Origin: Paraburkholderia aromaticivorans
Lineage (GTDB): Bacteria > Pseudomonadota > Gammaproteobacteria > Burkholderiales > Burkholderiaceae
DNA length: 64,000 bases
Assembly: GCF_002278075.1 (NCBI RefSeq)
Contig: NZ_CP022989.1
Coordinates: 124,001-188,000 of the forward strand
Reading direction: 5' to 3'
A program made the position numbers and the translations under genes. Each line of letters opens with the position of its first letter. The first letter of the stretch is position 1. Below the pieces are notes generated by a model. That model saw only the letters and a list, made by a program, of their open reading frames with translations. It searched no databases and had not been told where the DNA came from. Shown here piece by piece: positions 35,852 through 43,985 of the stretch.

Positions 35852-36138
35852 TCAGTAGAGTCCAGCTTCTTGAGTAACTCGAGCAAGCTCACGTAGCGCC
35901 TTGCGCGCAATTCTCTGACGCTTGCGATAATAGGCCTCAGCTTTTGCGCGAAGCACGTGCCGCCGTCCCCGAATATGAAAGATTGGTCGCAGGACGTGCG
36001 TACGCAGCAGTGTTTCCTCAAGGCCGACTTCATAATCCGCCAAGGCACCGTCTTTACGCGCCCTAAGTCCGCAGTTGCAATCACACGCCGTCCGGACTCG
36101 CGGCCACCTGGCCACAGTTCAACTGTTACTCGCAGCAT
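35852..36138 (-). pseudogene. Conserved hypothetical gene with a frameshift
   Basis: Reading starts at the ATG at 36138 (gagaggg just upstream) as MLRVTVELWPGGRESGRRVIATADLGRVK. It then appears to need a shift near 36053-36055 to continue as DGALADYEVGLEETLLR...KALRELARVTQEAGLY, ending at 35852. Joined, the product resembles short conserved proteins of the form MLRVxxELWPGG...ATADIGRV..GALADYEVxLEE known in Burkholderiaceae accessory DNA. The shift lies at an AAA run and looks like a one-base loss. The unshifted frame runs on to 35785 and has no family-like tail. Confidence 0.6.
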
Positions 36139-36181
36139 TTTCCCTCTCGTGAATCGCGTCGCGTGCACTTGCATTGCGCGG

Positions 36182-36610
36182 TCATCGCTTTCGAAGATGA
36201 GCGATAACACGTTTTGCAACATCAACTACTGTCCGGTGTTTGCCAACAGGCACCGTTTCCGCTTTGCGAAATGGGTCGGGCGCAAATATCGTATGTATGC
36301 GGATGAAGTCGTCTTTTGCGAGAATCTGCAAGCAAGCTTCAGGGACGGGTTGCGCGTGCCCTGCCGACTGGCGGGAGACAAACATGGTGTGTGTTCGATA
36401 TTCGCGATACGGACCAAGTGGCCATTCGTAACCATGGTCATGAAGCGCCTTCGACGCGCGCTCCCACAGTGGCTTTCGAGGGTCAATCTCAGCTGTGGCC
36501 GTATAGAGCGGTTCGACACCATCAGGCTCGGTCTCGTGCTCTCCTTCGTAGAGTCTGACGGTAGTCCGCGAATATTCGACAGACCATGTCGTGCAATGAA
36601 CGTTAAACAT
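36182..36610 (-). CDS. Hypothetical protein
   Basis: The 142-residue protein (MFNVHCTTWSVEYSRTTVRLYEGEHETEPDG...) has mixed strands and helices and no recognised domain. Its start overlaps the end of the metallophosphoesterase gene by eight bases, so the two are probably co-translated. The C-terminus (DVAKRVIAHLRKR) is basic. The role is unknown; its place between the phosphoesterase and small regulatory-type genes suggests accessory DNA. Confidence 0.55.
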   Translation of the reverse strand: MFNVHCTTWSVEYSRTTVRLYEGEHETEPDGVEPLYTATAEIDPRKPLWERASKALHDHGYEWPLGPYREYRTHTMFVSRQSAGHAQPVPEACLQILAKDDFIRIHTIFAPDPFRKAETVPVGKHRTVVDVAKRVIAHLRKR

Positions 36611-37388
36611 CGACCACCAGGAGCGGATTGAACCTGTCGTTTTCGAACGTCAGTTCTTTGGCACATTCGGCGGACTTCGCATATCGCGCGTATCCGGCCG
36701 CATTGCAAACAACACGGCAACGTCCGACCTTGAAATCCGACGAGATGTGAGTATGTCCGTGGACCCACAAGTCAACCGACTCGAGCAGCGGTGACAGGTC
36801 ACTTGCAAAGGCCGCGTTCAGAAGGTCACCGTAAAATCGCGAGTCAACACAATGCGGATGGGGTGCGTGATGAGTGATAACAACGGTTTTGCCTGCAAAT
36901 GGGTGAGCAAGTTCAGCTTCCAACCAGCGGCGCGCTTTCTGATGCTCTGCAAGGGCATGTGAAGGCAAGAACCGATTGCCGCCTCCAACGCGGATGAGCT
37001 GATGGTCGGGCATCGAATACTCAGCTTCGCGCATGGCAGCAGTGCGTTTTCCGTCCATTGCGTAATCCGTCCACAGGCAACAACCGAATACGCGCACACC
37101 TTCCATCTCACAAACGGACCGCTCGAGATATCGCACGACGCCCCCGCTTGCATTGCGTCCAAGCTCGCGAACAAGGCCCCAGTAGTGCGCGTTAATCACT
37201 TCATGGTTTCCATGCACGTACAAGACCGGGACTGGCCAATCCGCAAACGCCCTCAAACCGTGTGTGTGCGAATGGATGTCACCAGCGAGGATGAGCGCAT
37301 CCGCGTCGACTGCTGGCTCGACGATTCGGTAGCCGGGAAAGGGTGAAAGCAGCTCAAGATGTAAATCGGACGCGACTTGGAAGCGCAA
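36603..37388 (-). CDS. Calcineurin-like metallophosphoesterase
   Basis: The 261-residue protein has every motif of the superfamily: SDLHLE (metal D/H), LAGDIHSH, YVHGNHE, ITHHAPHP and VHGHTH. It should be a binuclear-metal hydrolase of phosphomonoesters or diesters; the substrate is not evident. The start is an unusual TTG at 37388, supported by gagggag six bases upstream and by the motif SDLHLE falling at residues 7-12, normal for the family. It ends overlapping the next gene. Such stand-alone phosphoesterases are common in prophages and defence regions. Confidence 0.88.
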   Translation of the reverse strand: MRFQVASDLHLELLSPFPGYRIVEPAVDADALILAGDIHSHTHGLRAFADWPVPVLYVHGNHEVINAHYWGLVRELGRNASGGVVRYLERSVCEMEGVRVFGCCLWTDYAMDGKRTAAMREAEYSMPDHQLIRVGGGNRFLPSHALAEHQKARRWLEAELAHPFAGKTVVITHHAPHPHCVDSRFYGDLLNAAFASDLSPLLESVDLWVHGHTHISSDFKVGRCRVVCNAAGYARYAKSAECAKELTFENDRFNPLLVVDV

Positions 37389-37421
37389 TCACATCTCCCT
37401 CTTCTCATGAACAAACCGACG

Positions 37422-37856
37422 TTAGGCGAAAAAGTGAATCGTGCGCACAGCCACATCCCTTGCCAGCATGCACACGTCTTCGAGACTTAACCGCGGCATG
37501 AAAGGCGAATTGCTCGACGCCCACTCAGTCAATGTTCGCAGCGTCACGTCGTCTGCGGTGGTTAAGTCCAACATCGTTGCAGCAGCATTCACAACGGCTG
37601 TGCTTGGATGCTCGACTCGCTTTGACGACAATCCTGACGCCTCCGCGAGTTCGCAACAGCATAGGTAAGCGCTCTCGAAGGCGCACCGCATCCGCGTATG
37701 CACAGACAATCCGTTGTTGAACGCGCTGCACAGAAACTCGGCATCGGCGGCTATCCGGGGTCGACGATGCTCAATCTCGGAAAGTTGCCCGCTCGTCACG
37801 CCTCGCATGAGAGAACGGTCGACGCCGGAAGCATCCAAGCTTTCAGAAAGTGACAT
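37422..37856 (-). CDS. Hypothetical protein
   Basis: The 144-residue, largely helical protein (GQLSEIEHRRPRIAADAEFLCSAFNNG, AAATMLDLTTADDVTLRTLTEWAS) has no recognised domain. Its first residues overlap the 3' end of a 55-residue gene by 14 bases, which supports both as members of one transcript. It contains several Cys residues in the middle (FESAYLCCCELAEASG). Function is unknown. Confidence 0.5.
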   Translation of the reverse strand: MSLSESLDASGVDRSLMRGVTSGQLSEIEHRRPRIAADAEFLCSAFNNGLSVHTRMRCAFESAYLCCCELAEASGLSSKRVEHPSTAVVNAAATMLDLTTADDVTLRTLTEWASSNSPFMPRLSLEDVCMLARDVAVRTIHFFA

Positions 37857-38010
37857 ACGATTTACCTATGCTTGCCTTACCAAACATCTCGTGACGACTG
37901 GTCACGCTCTCGTCGACGAGCCCTTCGCCGATGTGCACGATTTCGCTGAACCGGATGTACAACGTCGGATTGGAAGGGTCCAGTTTTTGACGTTCATAAG
38001 GCGCGCTCAT
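37843..38010 (-). CDS. Small 55-residue protein
   Basis: A short frame, MSAPYERQKLDPSNPTLYIR to ...GKSYVTF, with balanced, protein-like composition and codon use like its neighbours. It overlaps the following gene by 14 bases, a layout seen throughout this minus-strand run. The ribosome binding site is weak (aaga). I do not recognise the family. Co-location suggests an operon partner of the 144-residue protein downstream. Confidence 0.45.
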   Translation of the reverse strand: MSAPYERQKLDPSNPTLYIRFSEIVHIGEGLVDESVTSRHEMFGKASIGKSYVTF

Positions 38011-38132
38011 TCTTGTTTGCCCCGTCTAGTATTCCCCACCTCAGCGGGTCCGCCGGCCAAGTCGGGGCTTCGCGGCACCCCTGTGGCTCTCAGAATCGGA
38101 AGGTTCGTTAGCCCAACGGTCATCTGCCCGCC

Positions 38133-38732
38133 TCACTCTTGGTGGGCTCCGGTCGAATGGGAAAGTTCGCGCCGCTTTGCGTGCTTTCTCACGATTGACG
38201 CGTAACGCTCACGAAGCTTGTCGCCTTCATGTGCGAGGTGCGCTTCGAACAGGACCGCGCCGCGCACCAAGCTTTCGATGTCCTCATCCGACAAATCCTG
38301 GATGGTGGCAAGCGCGCCCTCGATGACAATTTGCGCCTCCGTCACATGTAGCCAAATCCGCTTTACGAGGTCGGCCTCGATGAGGAGAAGCTGTTCCACC
38401 CAATCTTTGCGCGGCAAGGAGGCTAGGTAATGGAACGTGCGTCGTAGGAGCCATTGGATGAAGTCGCCCCGCCATTTCGCCTCGCCCGACATCTCCGTTG
38501 GCGGCAGCTCAAACGTCGTCCCATCAATCTCGGCTATTTGCGGGATTCCAATTTGTGCCAGTGACCTTCGCGCCGAAGCTGGTGCGTGTACCAGAGAAAC
38601 CGTATCCACATTGACTCCAGTGAGTTTTGTGCGACTGCGCTCGACTTTAGGCGGCCGTTCTCGACGGTTTTCGGCACCCGTCGAACCACTGACAGAGCGA
38701 CAGCTCAAGAAAACTGCTCCATATTGACACAC
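38133..38732 (-). CDS. Hypothetical protein
   Basis: Up to 199 residues, of which the C-terminal 130 are convincingly helical and protein-like (WRGDFIQWLLRRTFHYLASLPRKDWVEQLLLIEADLVKRIW). The N-terminal 45 residues are basic and may not be translated. The GTG at 38732 is the longest start and a TTG shortly after it has GGAG upstream, so the start is undecided. Its upstream region carries a perfect 6-bp-armed palindrome and is shared with the divergent XRE regulator, which is therefore a likely controller. Confidence 0.55.
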   Translation of the reverse strand: MCQYGAVFLSCRSVSGSTGAENRRERPPKVERSRTKLTGVNVDTVSLVHAPASARRSLAQIGIPQIAEIDGTTFELPPTEMSGEAKWRGDFIQWLLRRTFHYLASLPRKDWVEQLLLIEADLVKRIWLHVTEAQIVIEGALATIQDLSDEDIESLVRGAVLFEAHLAHEGDKLRERYASIVRKHAKRRELSHSTGAHQE

Positions 38733-38737
38733 AGGAT

Positions 38738-38755
38738 ACTATCAATATGGATAGT
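38738..38755. promoter_or_regulatory. Palindrome in the divergent XRE promoter region
   Basis: actatc-aatatg-gatagt: perfect 6-bp arms with a 6-bp spacer, in an AT-rich divergent promoter region of 84 bases. It is a candidate operator for the XRE regulator encoded 62 bases downstream. Confidence 0.45.
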
Positions 38756-38796
38756 CCACAATATGTAGAGCTGAACGCGTGTAGATTTGTAGTCTG

Positions 38797-38827
38797 GTTT
38801 TAGACATCCTTCGGGCATGTCTAAAAC
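38797..38827 (+). promoter_or_regulatory. Perfect 11-bp hairpin covering the XRE start codon
   Basis: The arms gttttagacat and atgtctaaaac flank the loop ccttcgggc, and the second arm begins exactly with the ATG of the XRE gene. No ribosome binding site is present. As DNA it could be the autorepressor's operator; as RNA it would hide the start codon. If the transcript begins close to the ATG the gene may be leaderless. Confidence 0.55.
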
Positions 38828-39056
38828 AGCCCCCGAACAAAACCCCATCCGTGGCTTGGTAGCAGCGAACCTAAAGCGGCTGCGCCGAGCAGCTGGATAT
38901 TCTCAGGAAGGTCTGGCCGTCGCGGCCGGTTTTCACCGTACCTACGTGAGCCAGATAGAGCGCGGACGCATAAACGTCACCGTTGATGGGATATGGCGGC
39001 TAGCGGTGCTACTTAGGGTCGACGTGATGGAGTTCTTTTCACCGCTGGAGGACTAG
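38817..39056 (+). CDS. XRE family transcriptional regulator
   Basis: The 79-residue protein is a single helix-turn-helix domain: LKRLRRAAGYSQEGLAVAAGFHRTYVSQIERGRINVTVDGIWRLAVLLRV in two overlapping segments, with the Cro/CI pattern. It lacks an extra sensing domain and is probably a repressor of itself and the divergent minus-strand genes. The start codon lies within a perfect hairpin (38797-38827) and no ribosome binding site precedes it. Such short XRE proteins commonly control toxin-antitoxin, restriction-modification or mobile-element genes. Confidence 0.88.
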   Translation: MSKTAPEQNPIRGLVAANLKRLRRAAGYSQEGLAVAAGFHRTYVSQIERGRINVTVDGIWRLAVLLRVDVMEFFSPLED

Positions 39057-39179
39057 CGGCGAAGTGCGTTGAGCGTGCCGAGAGGCACGTCACGGGATGC
39101 CGATGGCGTCGAGACAGAGCAGTCCTCGATTTCGCTGAAATGACGGGAACAGCAACGAACGTTACTTCGACGTACCTTC

Positions 39180-39395
39180 CTAAGACGGACGACCCGACCG
39201 CCCCATCGCGACCCACGTCTCAACGACATCGCTCCGCCAACGAAAAAGCTCTTGGTCGTAAAGCTCGGCGCGGGATGGAAGCAGCCAAGGGCGGTGTCTT
39301 GCTCGCACGATGATTGTGCGGACTGACAGGCCGAGAAGTTCGGCGAGCTCGTAAGCGTCCAGATACGTGTAAGTTTGCGGGTGAATGGCTTCCAT
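39180..39395 (-). CDS. AlpA-like helix-turn-helix protein
   Basis: The 71-residue protein (MEAIHPQTYTYLDAYELAELLGLSVRTI...LFRWRSDVVETWVAMG) has the MerR-like HTH plus basic recognition segment of AlpA/excisionase proteins. These small regulators control integrase genes or act as excision factors in mobile islands. No integrase is adjacent. The ribosome binding site is weak. It supports the view that this part of the window came from an integrative element. Confidence 0.65.
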   Translation of the reverse strand: MEAIHPQTYTYLDAYELAELLGLSVRTIIVRARHRPWLLPSRAELYDQELFRWRSDVVETWVAMGRSGRPS

Positions 39396-39630
39396 GCGCT
39401 TTGTAGCGCAATCGTTTTAGTCATCAAAGTCCCGTGGAGACCCAAGAGCTTCCGGCCGCAGGATTTGCGTAGGTGATTGCCGCGTCGCACCTGGGACCCG
39501 CGCCCCTTCAGAGTTGCCTGACTGCTATCGGATGACGCAAACCGCCCGCCTTGGCTTCTGCTACATTGGAAGCGCCCAAAACAACGCCGAGTTGCAACGC
39601 GAATCGAATCTGCAGCCGCGCGAAAATGCG

Positions 39631-39786
39631 ATGCTCCAAGGGGACGACGTGCACGTCGCAGCGCTTCGGATTCGCAATTTTCGAGGAATCCGCGAACTCG
39701 CGTGGTGCCCTCGCCAAAGTGTCAACTGTTTGATTGGCCCGGGCGATAGCTGCAACACGACTCTTCTCGATGCTACGGAGACATGA
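39631..39786 (+). pseudogene. Remnant of an OLD/RecF-type ATPase
   Basis: The 51-residue remnant reads VAALRIRNFRGIRELAW followed by LIGPGDSCNTTLLDATET and a stop. Overcoming-lysogenization-defect (OLD) family ATPases begin with a FRGI segment and a GPGDSGKST-like P-loop. Here the P-loop Gly-Lys has become Cys-Asn and the rest of the gene is missing, so no ATPase can be made. An in-frame extension upstream to 39514 has no support. It lies directly beside the ABC-3C operon and hints at a defence-gene hot-spot with turnover. Confidence 0.6.
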
Positions 39787-39842
39787 GTCGTCGCAGCACA
39801 GCGTGAAGCTAACAGCTTGTCCAGTGGGTCAAGATTCGCCTC

Positions 39843-41693
39843 TTACACTTGCCAGGACTGCGGGATGAGAGCCTCCCCGTTACGGAATTCAGGAAGTATA
39901 TGCACGTACGCCATGTCCCTGAAGGTTTCTCGTGGCACGTGCTCGAAGACAATCATCTGGAACTCGGTCTTGTAGTCCCGATTCATCCGCGCGATAAAAT
40001 TGTTGAGCAGATTGAAGGCAATCGATACCTTCTCGGTGTCGCTGTTTTTCAGCTTCACATTGTCGTCGGCCTTGTTGTCCGGATAGTAAGGGCGACTGGG
40101 CTGGTCGATGATGAGGAAGCTCGGAATGAACATCGACTTATGATTGATGGCGACCTCGTGCAACGCGAGAAAATGTAGCAGATGCAGGAACATGTGGTTC
40201 GAGCTGCTGCCAACGTTCTCAATCAGCTTCGACCGAGGCTTCCGTAACCGCAGTCGCTTTTCCCTGTAGGCAAAATCGGTCTGATAGGTTGCATAGTTCG
40301 CTAGAGCGTCTCCGGTTTCCTTGAGAAGGCCAAGCGCAATCTCGTTAATCATAGAGACGACCGCCTCGCGAGTCTCTTCCACGTCCCGCACCTCGATGGC
40401 GTCCATCTGCCTCTGCAAGTCAGCTTCGTCGGAGGTCGTAGTCTGCAGAGAAGCAGGAGCACGCGCTCCCTCATACGCCTTGAATCGCCCCATCGCCTCG
40501 CCCACGAACATCCATTTCTCGCGCTGAGACGCGAAGGACTTGGGTTCTTGCGGAAGTCCGGAGAGGTCCCGCTGCAGCGTATCGCGTTCACCCTCCAGCG
40601 ATTTGACCATCGCGCCAATCTGGCCGTCCACTGGTTGCTTGCCGGCGATTGATTTCTTTACAGCCGACAGGTCTGATTTGAGGCCGCTGATGAGGTCATC
40701 GAAAATCTCCGACTTGACCAAGCTCGGTGCCTGCTTCATCAACTGCTCGATTGGTCGGAGACTGTCTTCAGCGTTCCTGAAGGTGTCCTTGTAGGACCGA
40801 TATTCAGAAGAGAACTGCCTGAGTTTTCGAAGGCGGCGCTCCACAACGAACAGTTTGGCACTGGTCTCGACGTACCTGTTCAGGGCCTGCCCGGTCTCCG
40901 GCGACGCGGCGTCGCTGATAGCACGCCGGACGTGGTCCATGGACAGGCTCGCAGGGTCACTATCTATGAGACCGTATTCGGCTGCCTTGACGGCAATATC
41001 GCGCACTTCCTCATCAAAGGTCTCTCTCCCTTGGCCAAGATGTGCCTCCTTCCGCTGGAGCCTTGCAATCTCCTTCCTCAGAGCTTCTTTTTTCTCGCGT
41101 GCAGCGATGTTAGAGAGGTCATCTATGCCGAGAGCCATGTCAAAGATGCGCGGCAAAGCTTCCTGGTATCGCTCCTCAGACTGCTTGTCGAAGAACACCT
41201 TGCTGTTGGTAATGATGTCTTCGGAGATAGTGTTGAACAGGAAGAAGTATCGGAATGAGACCTTCGAACCCGACTTCAGCGCGCGCCCACCGTAAGCGAC
41301 CGTAACCTTATCGGTGATATGAAACTCTGCTTCGAGTATCGTTCTGATGTCGTCTTCTTTCGTATTCGACTCGGGCATGTCCGGCACCACCCCGGTGCTC
41401 GAAAAATAATACTCGCTTGAGACCTCGTTGTCCCTTGGGCTCCTACGTGCAATCGTGTAAGTTTTGTCGTTCACGTAGAATGTGAGCCCATACCAGCCGA
41501 CGTTCTCGTTGATGATGCTGTCCGGGAGCTTGTGGGAACTCGCCAGAAAGCAATAATCGATGATATCGAGCAACGCGCTTTTGCCGGTGTGACTTTCGCC
41601 GGTAATCACGTTCAGGCGATTGCGCTTGAACTGGAGCCCGCGACGTTCGCCTTTGCGTGACCAAAGTGTGATGGAATCAAAGCCGAAATTCAA
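39843..41693 (-). CDS. DUF3732 SMC-like ATPase of an ABC-3C system
   Basis: The 616-residue protein is a Rad50/SMC-like ABC ATPase. Walker A is GESHTGKS (residues 32-39), a coiled-coil middle region lies at about 200-440, and the Walker B-like motif is FLIIDQPS, where the usual Glu after Asp is Gln, as is normal in DUF3732. In ABC three-component systems this subunit would gate a nuclease or other effector upon sensing foreign DNA. It starts at a TTG overlapping the middle-component stop as TTGA, so it is translationally coupled. It is the third gene of the operon. Confidence 0.85.
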   Translation of the reverse strand: MNFGFDSITLWSRKGERRGLQFKRNRLNVITGESHTGKSALLDIIDYCFLASSHKLPDSIINENVGWYGLTFYVNDKTYTIARRSPRDNEVSSEYYFSSTGVVPDMPESNTKEDDIRTILEAEFHITDKVTVAYGGRALKSGSKVSFRYFFLFNTISEDIITNSKVFFDKQSEERYQEALPRIFDMALGIDDLSNIAAREKKEALRKEIARLQRKEAHLGQGRETFDEEVRDIAVKAAEYGLIDSDPASLSMDHVRRAISDAASPETGQALNRYVETSAKLFVVERRLRKLRQFSSEYRSYKDTFRNAEDSLRPIEQLMKQAPSLVKSEIFDDLISGLKSDLSAVKKSIAGKQPVDGQIGAMVKSLEGERDTLQRDLSGLPQEPKSFASQREKWMFVGEAMGRFKAYEGARAPASLQTTTSDEADLQRQMDAIEVRDVEETREAVVSMINEIALGLLKETGDALANYATYQTDFAYREKRLRLRKPRSKLIENVGSSSNHMFLHLLHFLALHEVAINHKSMFIPSFLIIDQPSRPYYPDNKADDNVKLKNSDTEKVSIAFNLLNNFIARMNRDYKTEFQMIVFEHVPRETFRDMAYVHILPEFRNGEALIPQSWQV

Positions 41694-42136
41694 AGCTGCA
41701 CCCTGAAGTTTAAATACAGCTCCTCGACCGGACCAGTGAGAAGCGAAGCGATGTTACCCGCGGCTTTTGCGATTTTTTGCGCCCGCTTACCAAACGCAGG
41801 GTCCACCTCCAGTGACTTCGACAACATCAAACCGCCATCGAAGCGAACAAACTCCACTTCGACGAGAAGCTGTATCGCGTTTATTGTCATAGCGAGACTG
41901 TCGTCATACCGTGTCGCGAAATTGGCAAACAAATCGGGGCGCTGTGCAACCAGCGCCGCGGCCTCTCGTCGCCCGACTCGTGAGTCGCCCAGATAACGTA
42001 CAGTCGCGTCGTGCATGACCAGAGGCATCACGAGCAGCGCTTTGGGCAGCGTCAAGCTCTTTGAGTGTTCAAGGACGCTCATCAACGCGATTGAACATAT
42101 CCCAACGTTGTTATATCCCGACCATCTACTGCTCAT
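41690..42136 (-). CDS. ABC-3C system middle component
   Basis: The 148-residue helical protein (YNNVGICSIALMSVLEHSKSL, LVMPLVMHDATVRYLGDSR, SLAMTINAIQLLVEVEFVRFDGG) matches the small middle component that always sits between the effector and the ATPase genes of ABC three-component systems. It is thought to bridge the two. The ATG at 42136 with GGAG five bases upstream is preferred to the GTG at 42142. Its start lies inside the 3' end of the effector gene (11-bp overlap) and its stop overlaps the ATPase start. Confidence 0.75.
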   Translation of the reverse strand: MSSRWSGYNNVGICSIALMSVLEHSKSLTLPKALLVMPLVMHDATVRYLGDSRVGRREAAALVAQRPDLFANFATRYDDSLAMTINAIQLLVEVEFVRFDGGLMLSKSLEVDPAFGKRAQKIAKAAGNIASLLTGPVEELYLNFRVQL

Positions 42137-43529
42137 TGGCACTCCAGTCTTTATGCCAGCCTATCTGACCGGCGTCCGACAGGTAATAGAGTTCGCCGTT
42201 GCTAAGAGTCGTTGATAACTCAGTATCTCCCAACTTGAACTTGTCACGCCGGAGCGTAATCAGCAAGCCCATCGCCGCGTCGATAATCTGATGTGGAGTA
42301 CTGCACCCCCGAAACGCCACCCGAAACTCGTTTCGCCAGCGCACGAACACCTCCTCGTGGAAGGCGTCAATTTCCTCGCTGACGAGGTCGCCCTCCTGCA
42401 CCCATTGCTGCAGATATCGCGAAATCCGTAACTTATAGGTGGTGTAATCTACAGCGAGCTCTTCGTCAGATTCGGAGATGTCGCCAATCTCTAATAGACG
42501 CCTGATAAATCTCTGAGCAAATATATCGTCCGGAAGCTCCGGCGTGAATCGTGGAAAAACCAACTTCTTCGTGCGCCCATCATCGAATATTCGGCGATAC
42601 CGCTTCATGAAATCGTCGAAGCTGATAAGTATCGATTCACCTCGCTTTACGGCAATGAAGTTATCGGTTCGGATGCTTGAGTCCAGACGAGCGAATACTG
42701 TCTCAATCTTATCCTCATCGATAATCTTCTCGAGAAGTGAACACTTTACGCGACCGATAATGTCGTCAAGCTCAAGCTCTATGTAGATGCGACGGAAGAA
42801 CTCTTCCAAAACCGCAACCCGAAGTTTGCGCACCGCTGCTATGTATCCCTTGATACTCTCGTCAGCGGTCTTTTCTTCGAGATATTTTAGGCGATTGGAG
42901 AGTGTGTTGAAGTCAACTTCGCCGGCTTTGAATCGGTCTAGAGTCTGCAGAAACTCATTCTGCCTGGATTCAGATTTATTTGAGACAAGATGAAACTCGG
43001 TCTTTTCTATAAACTGAAGTTGCTGAGGCGGAAGCTTTCGCCCTTCTGCCTCGTCGCTAATAACCTGTGACCAGTTATAGATTGTCTTCCAAAGGTCCGA
43101 ATCAAGCTCAGTCAGTGCAACGGGGTCGCCCTTCGAATTATTTCGAACGGTATGTTTGAGCTGAACCAAAATATTGAAGTCAGCGTCAAGCGACGTATGG
43201 ACGTCATCCTTGACTTCAAGTCCGACGGTTTGACCTGATTTCAAATTCAGGATGCGGTCCAGGAAATAATAATATTGGTACTCGAAACCAATAATCTTAT
43301 CGTCCGCGCTGGTCTTGTCTGTAAAGCTTTTTTCGTTTGCCACGTGCCACGCCCAGTTCTTCTGCTGACTACGCACACTCTTGACACCAAGGTCGGCAAT
43401 AAACTGAATCTTGGTGGCATCCCCGGAATTGAAAGCAGACAGACTTACGAAAGCTTTCTGAAGACAAATGATACTGCGTCTGAACGTAGATTTGTTAGTT
43501 GCGCCGCTCGTGTGGCGCAGGTGCCGCAA
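42126..43529 (-). CDS. ABC-3C effector with nuclease-like N-terminus
   Basis: This protein of up to 467 residues has a restriction-endonuclease-like N-terminal domain: GFEYQYYYFLDRIL, then VGLEVKDDVHTSL and ILVQLKHT. The E105, D108/D109, Q123 and K125 residues form the E/D...QxK pattern of DUF4297/Cap4-type nucleases. The C-terminal part is the helical ABC-3C CTD. It is predicted to cut DNA when the ATPase is activated. The start is uncertain: a TTG at 43529 overlaps the upstream gene, and the next in-frame option (GTG, codon 52) would still keep the nuclease domain. Confidence 0.8.
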   Translation of the reverse strand: MRHLRHTSGATNKSTFRRSIICLQKAFVSLSAFNSGDATKIQFIADLGVKSVRSQQKNWAWHVANEKSFTDKTSADDKIIGFEYQYYYFLDRILNLKSGQTVGLEVKDDVHTSLDADFNILVQLKHTVRNNSKGDPVALTELDSDLWKTIYNWSQVISDEAEGRKLPPQQLQFIEKTEFHLVSNKSESRQNEFLQTLDRFKAGEVDFNTLSNRLKYLEEKTADESIKGYIAAVRKLRVAVLEEFFRRIYIELELDDIIGRVKCSLLEKIIDEDKIETVFARLDSSIRTDNFIAVKRGESILISFDDFMKRYRRIFDDGRTKKLVFPRFTPELPDDIFAQRFIRRLLEIGDISESDEELAVDYTTYKLRISRYLQQWVQEGDLVSEEIDAFHEEVFVRWRNEFRVAFRGCSTPHQIIDAAMGLLITLRRDKFKLGDTELSTTLSNGELYYLSDAGQIGWHKDWSANEQ

Positions 43530-43791
43530 TGGCTCGTGCGGTCAAAAATTTCTTGATTTCGGACAGGTGTCGGCGGCCTTCCGCCCGTGGCGTGATAACG
43601 ACCGCTTCTGGTAAGGTGACGCCCAGCATCCTGGCAATGTTGGAAACATAGGGCCGTGTTCGTCCGGGAAGCGCTTGGCGGGCCTTGGCGACTCGTTGGA
43701 GTCTACAAGTGTCGACGAGGTACGCGAGGGAACGGCGGTCCCTCTCGTTCGCCACGATGACGTCAAGGCTGTCGGGGATGGTTGCTTCCAT
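43495..43791 (-). CDS. Conserved hypothetical protein
   Basis: The 98-residue protein (MEATIPDSLDVIVANERDRRSLAYLVD...RTRPYVSNIARMLGVTLPEAVV...RRHLSEIKKFL) belongs to a small family seen in Burkholderiaceae plasmids and islands, with the conserved stretch KPYVSNIAKxLGVxxP. Function is unknown; helical composition suggests nucleic-acid or protein binding. The ATG at 43791 has GGAG six bases upstream. Its 3' end overlaps the longest version of the ABC-3C effector gene, so it may be the first gene of that operon. Confidence 0.65.
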   Translation of the reverse strand: MEATIPDSLDVIVANERDRRSLAYLVDTCRLQRVAKARQALPGRTRPYVSNIARMLGVTLPEAVVITPRAEGRRHLSEIKKFLTARAIAAPAPHERRN

Positions 43792-43985
43792 GGTCGACTC
43801 CGTTTGGCGGTTGCGCACAAAGAGGAATCTAGCCGAGAAAATGAGAAAAACAACTTATTTTTCATATACTTACGCTCAATTTTTCTCACCCCTCCCCCGG
43901 ACCCCCTCCCGGTTTCGGGCATGCTTGCCCTCAACCTACAACAGCTCGGTTCCCTGCTGGGAACCTTCGAAAAGCTTAGATAAAG

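Noticed and set aside
35785..36225. 146-codon minus-strand frame as a complete gene
   Set aside because: Only its first part fits a known family; the family continues in another frame, so it is treated as a frameshifted gene ending at 35852.
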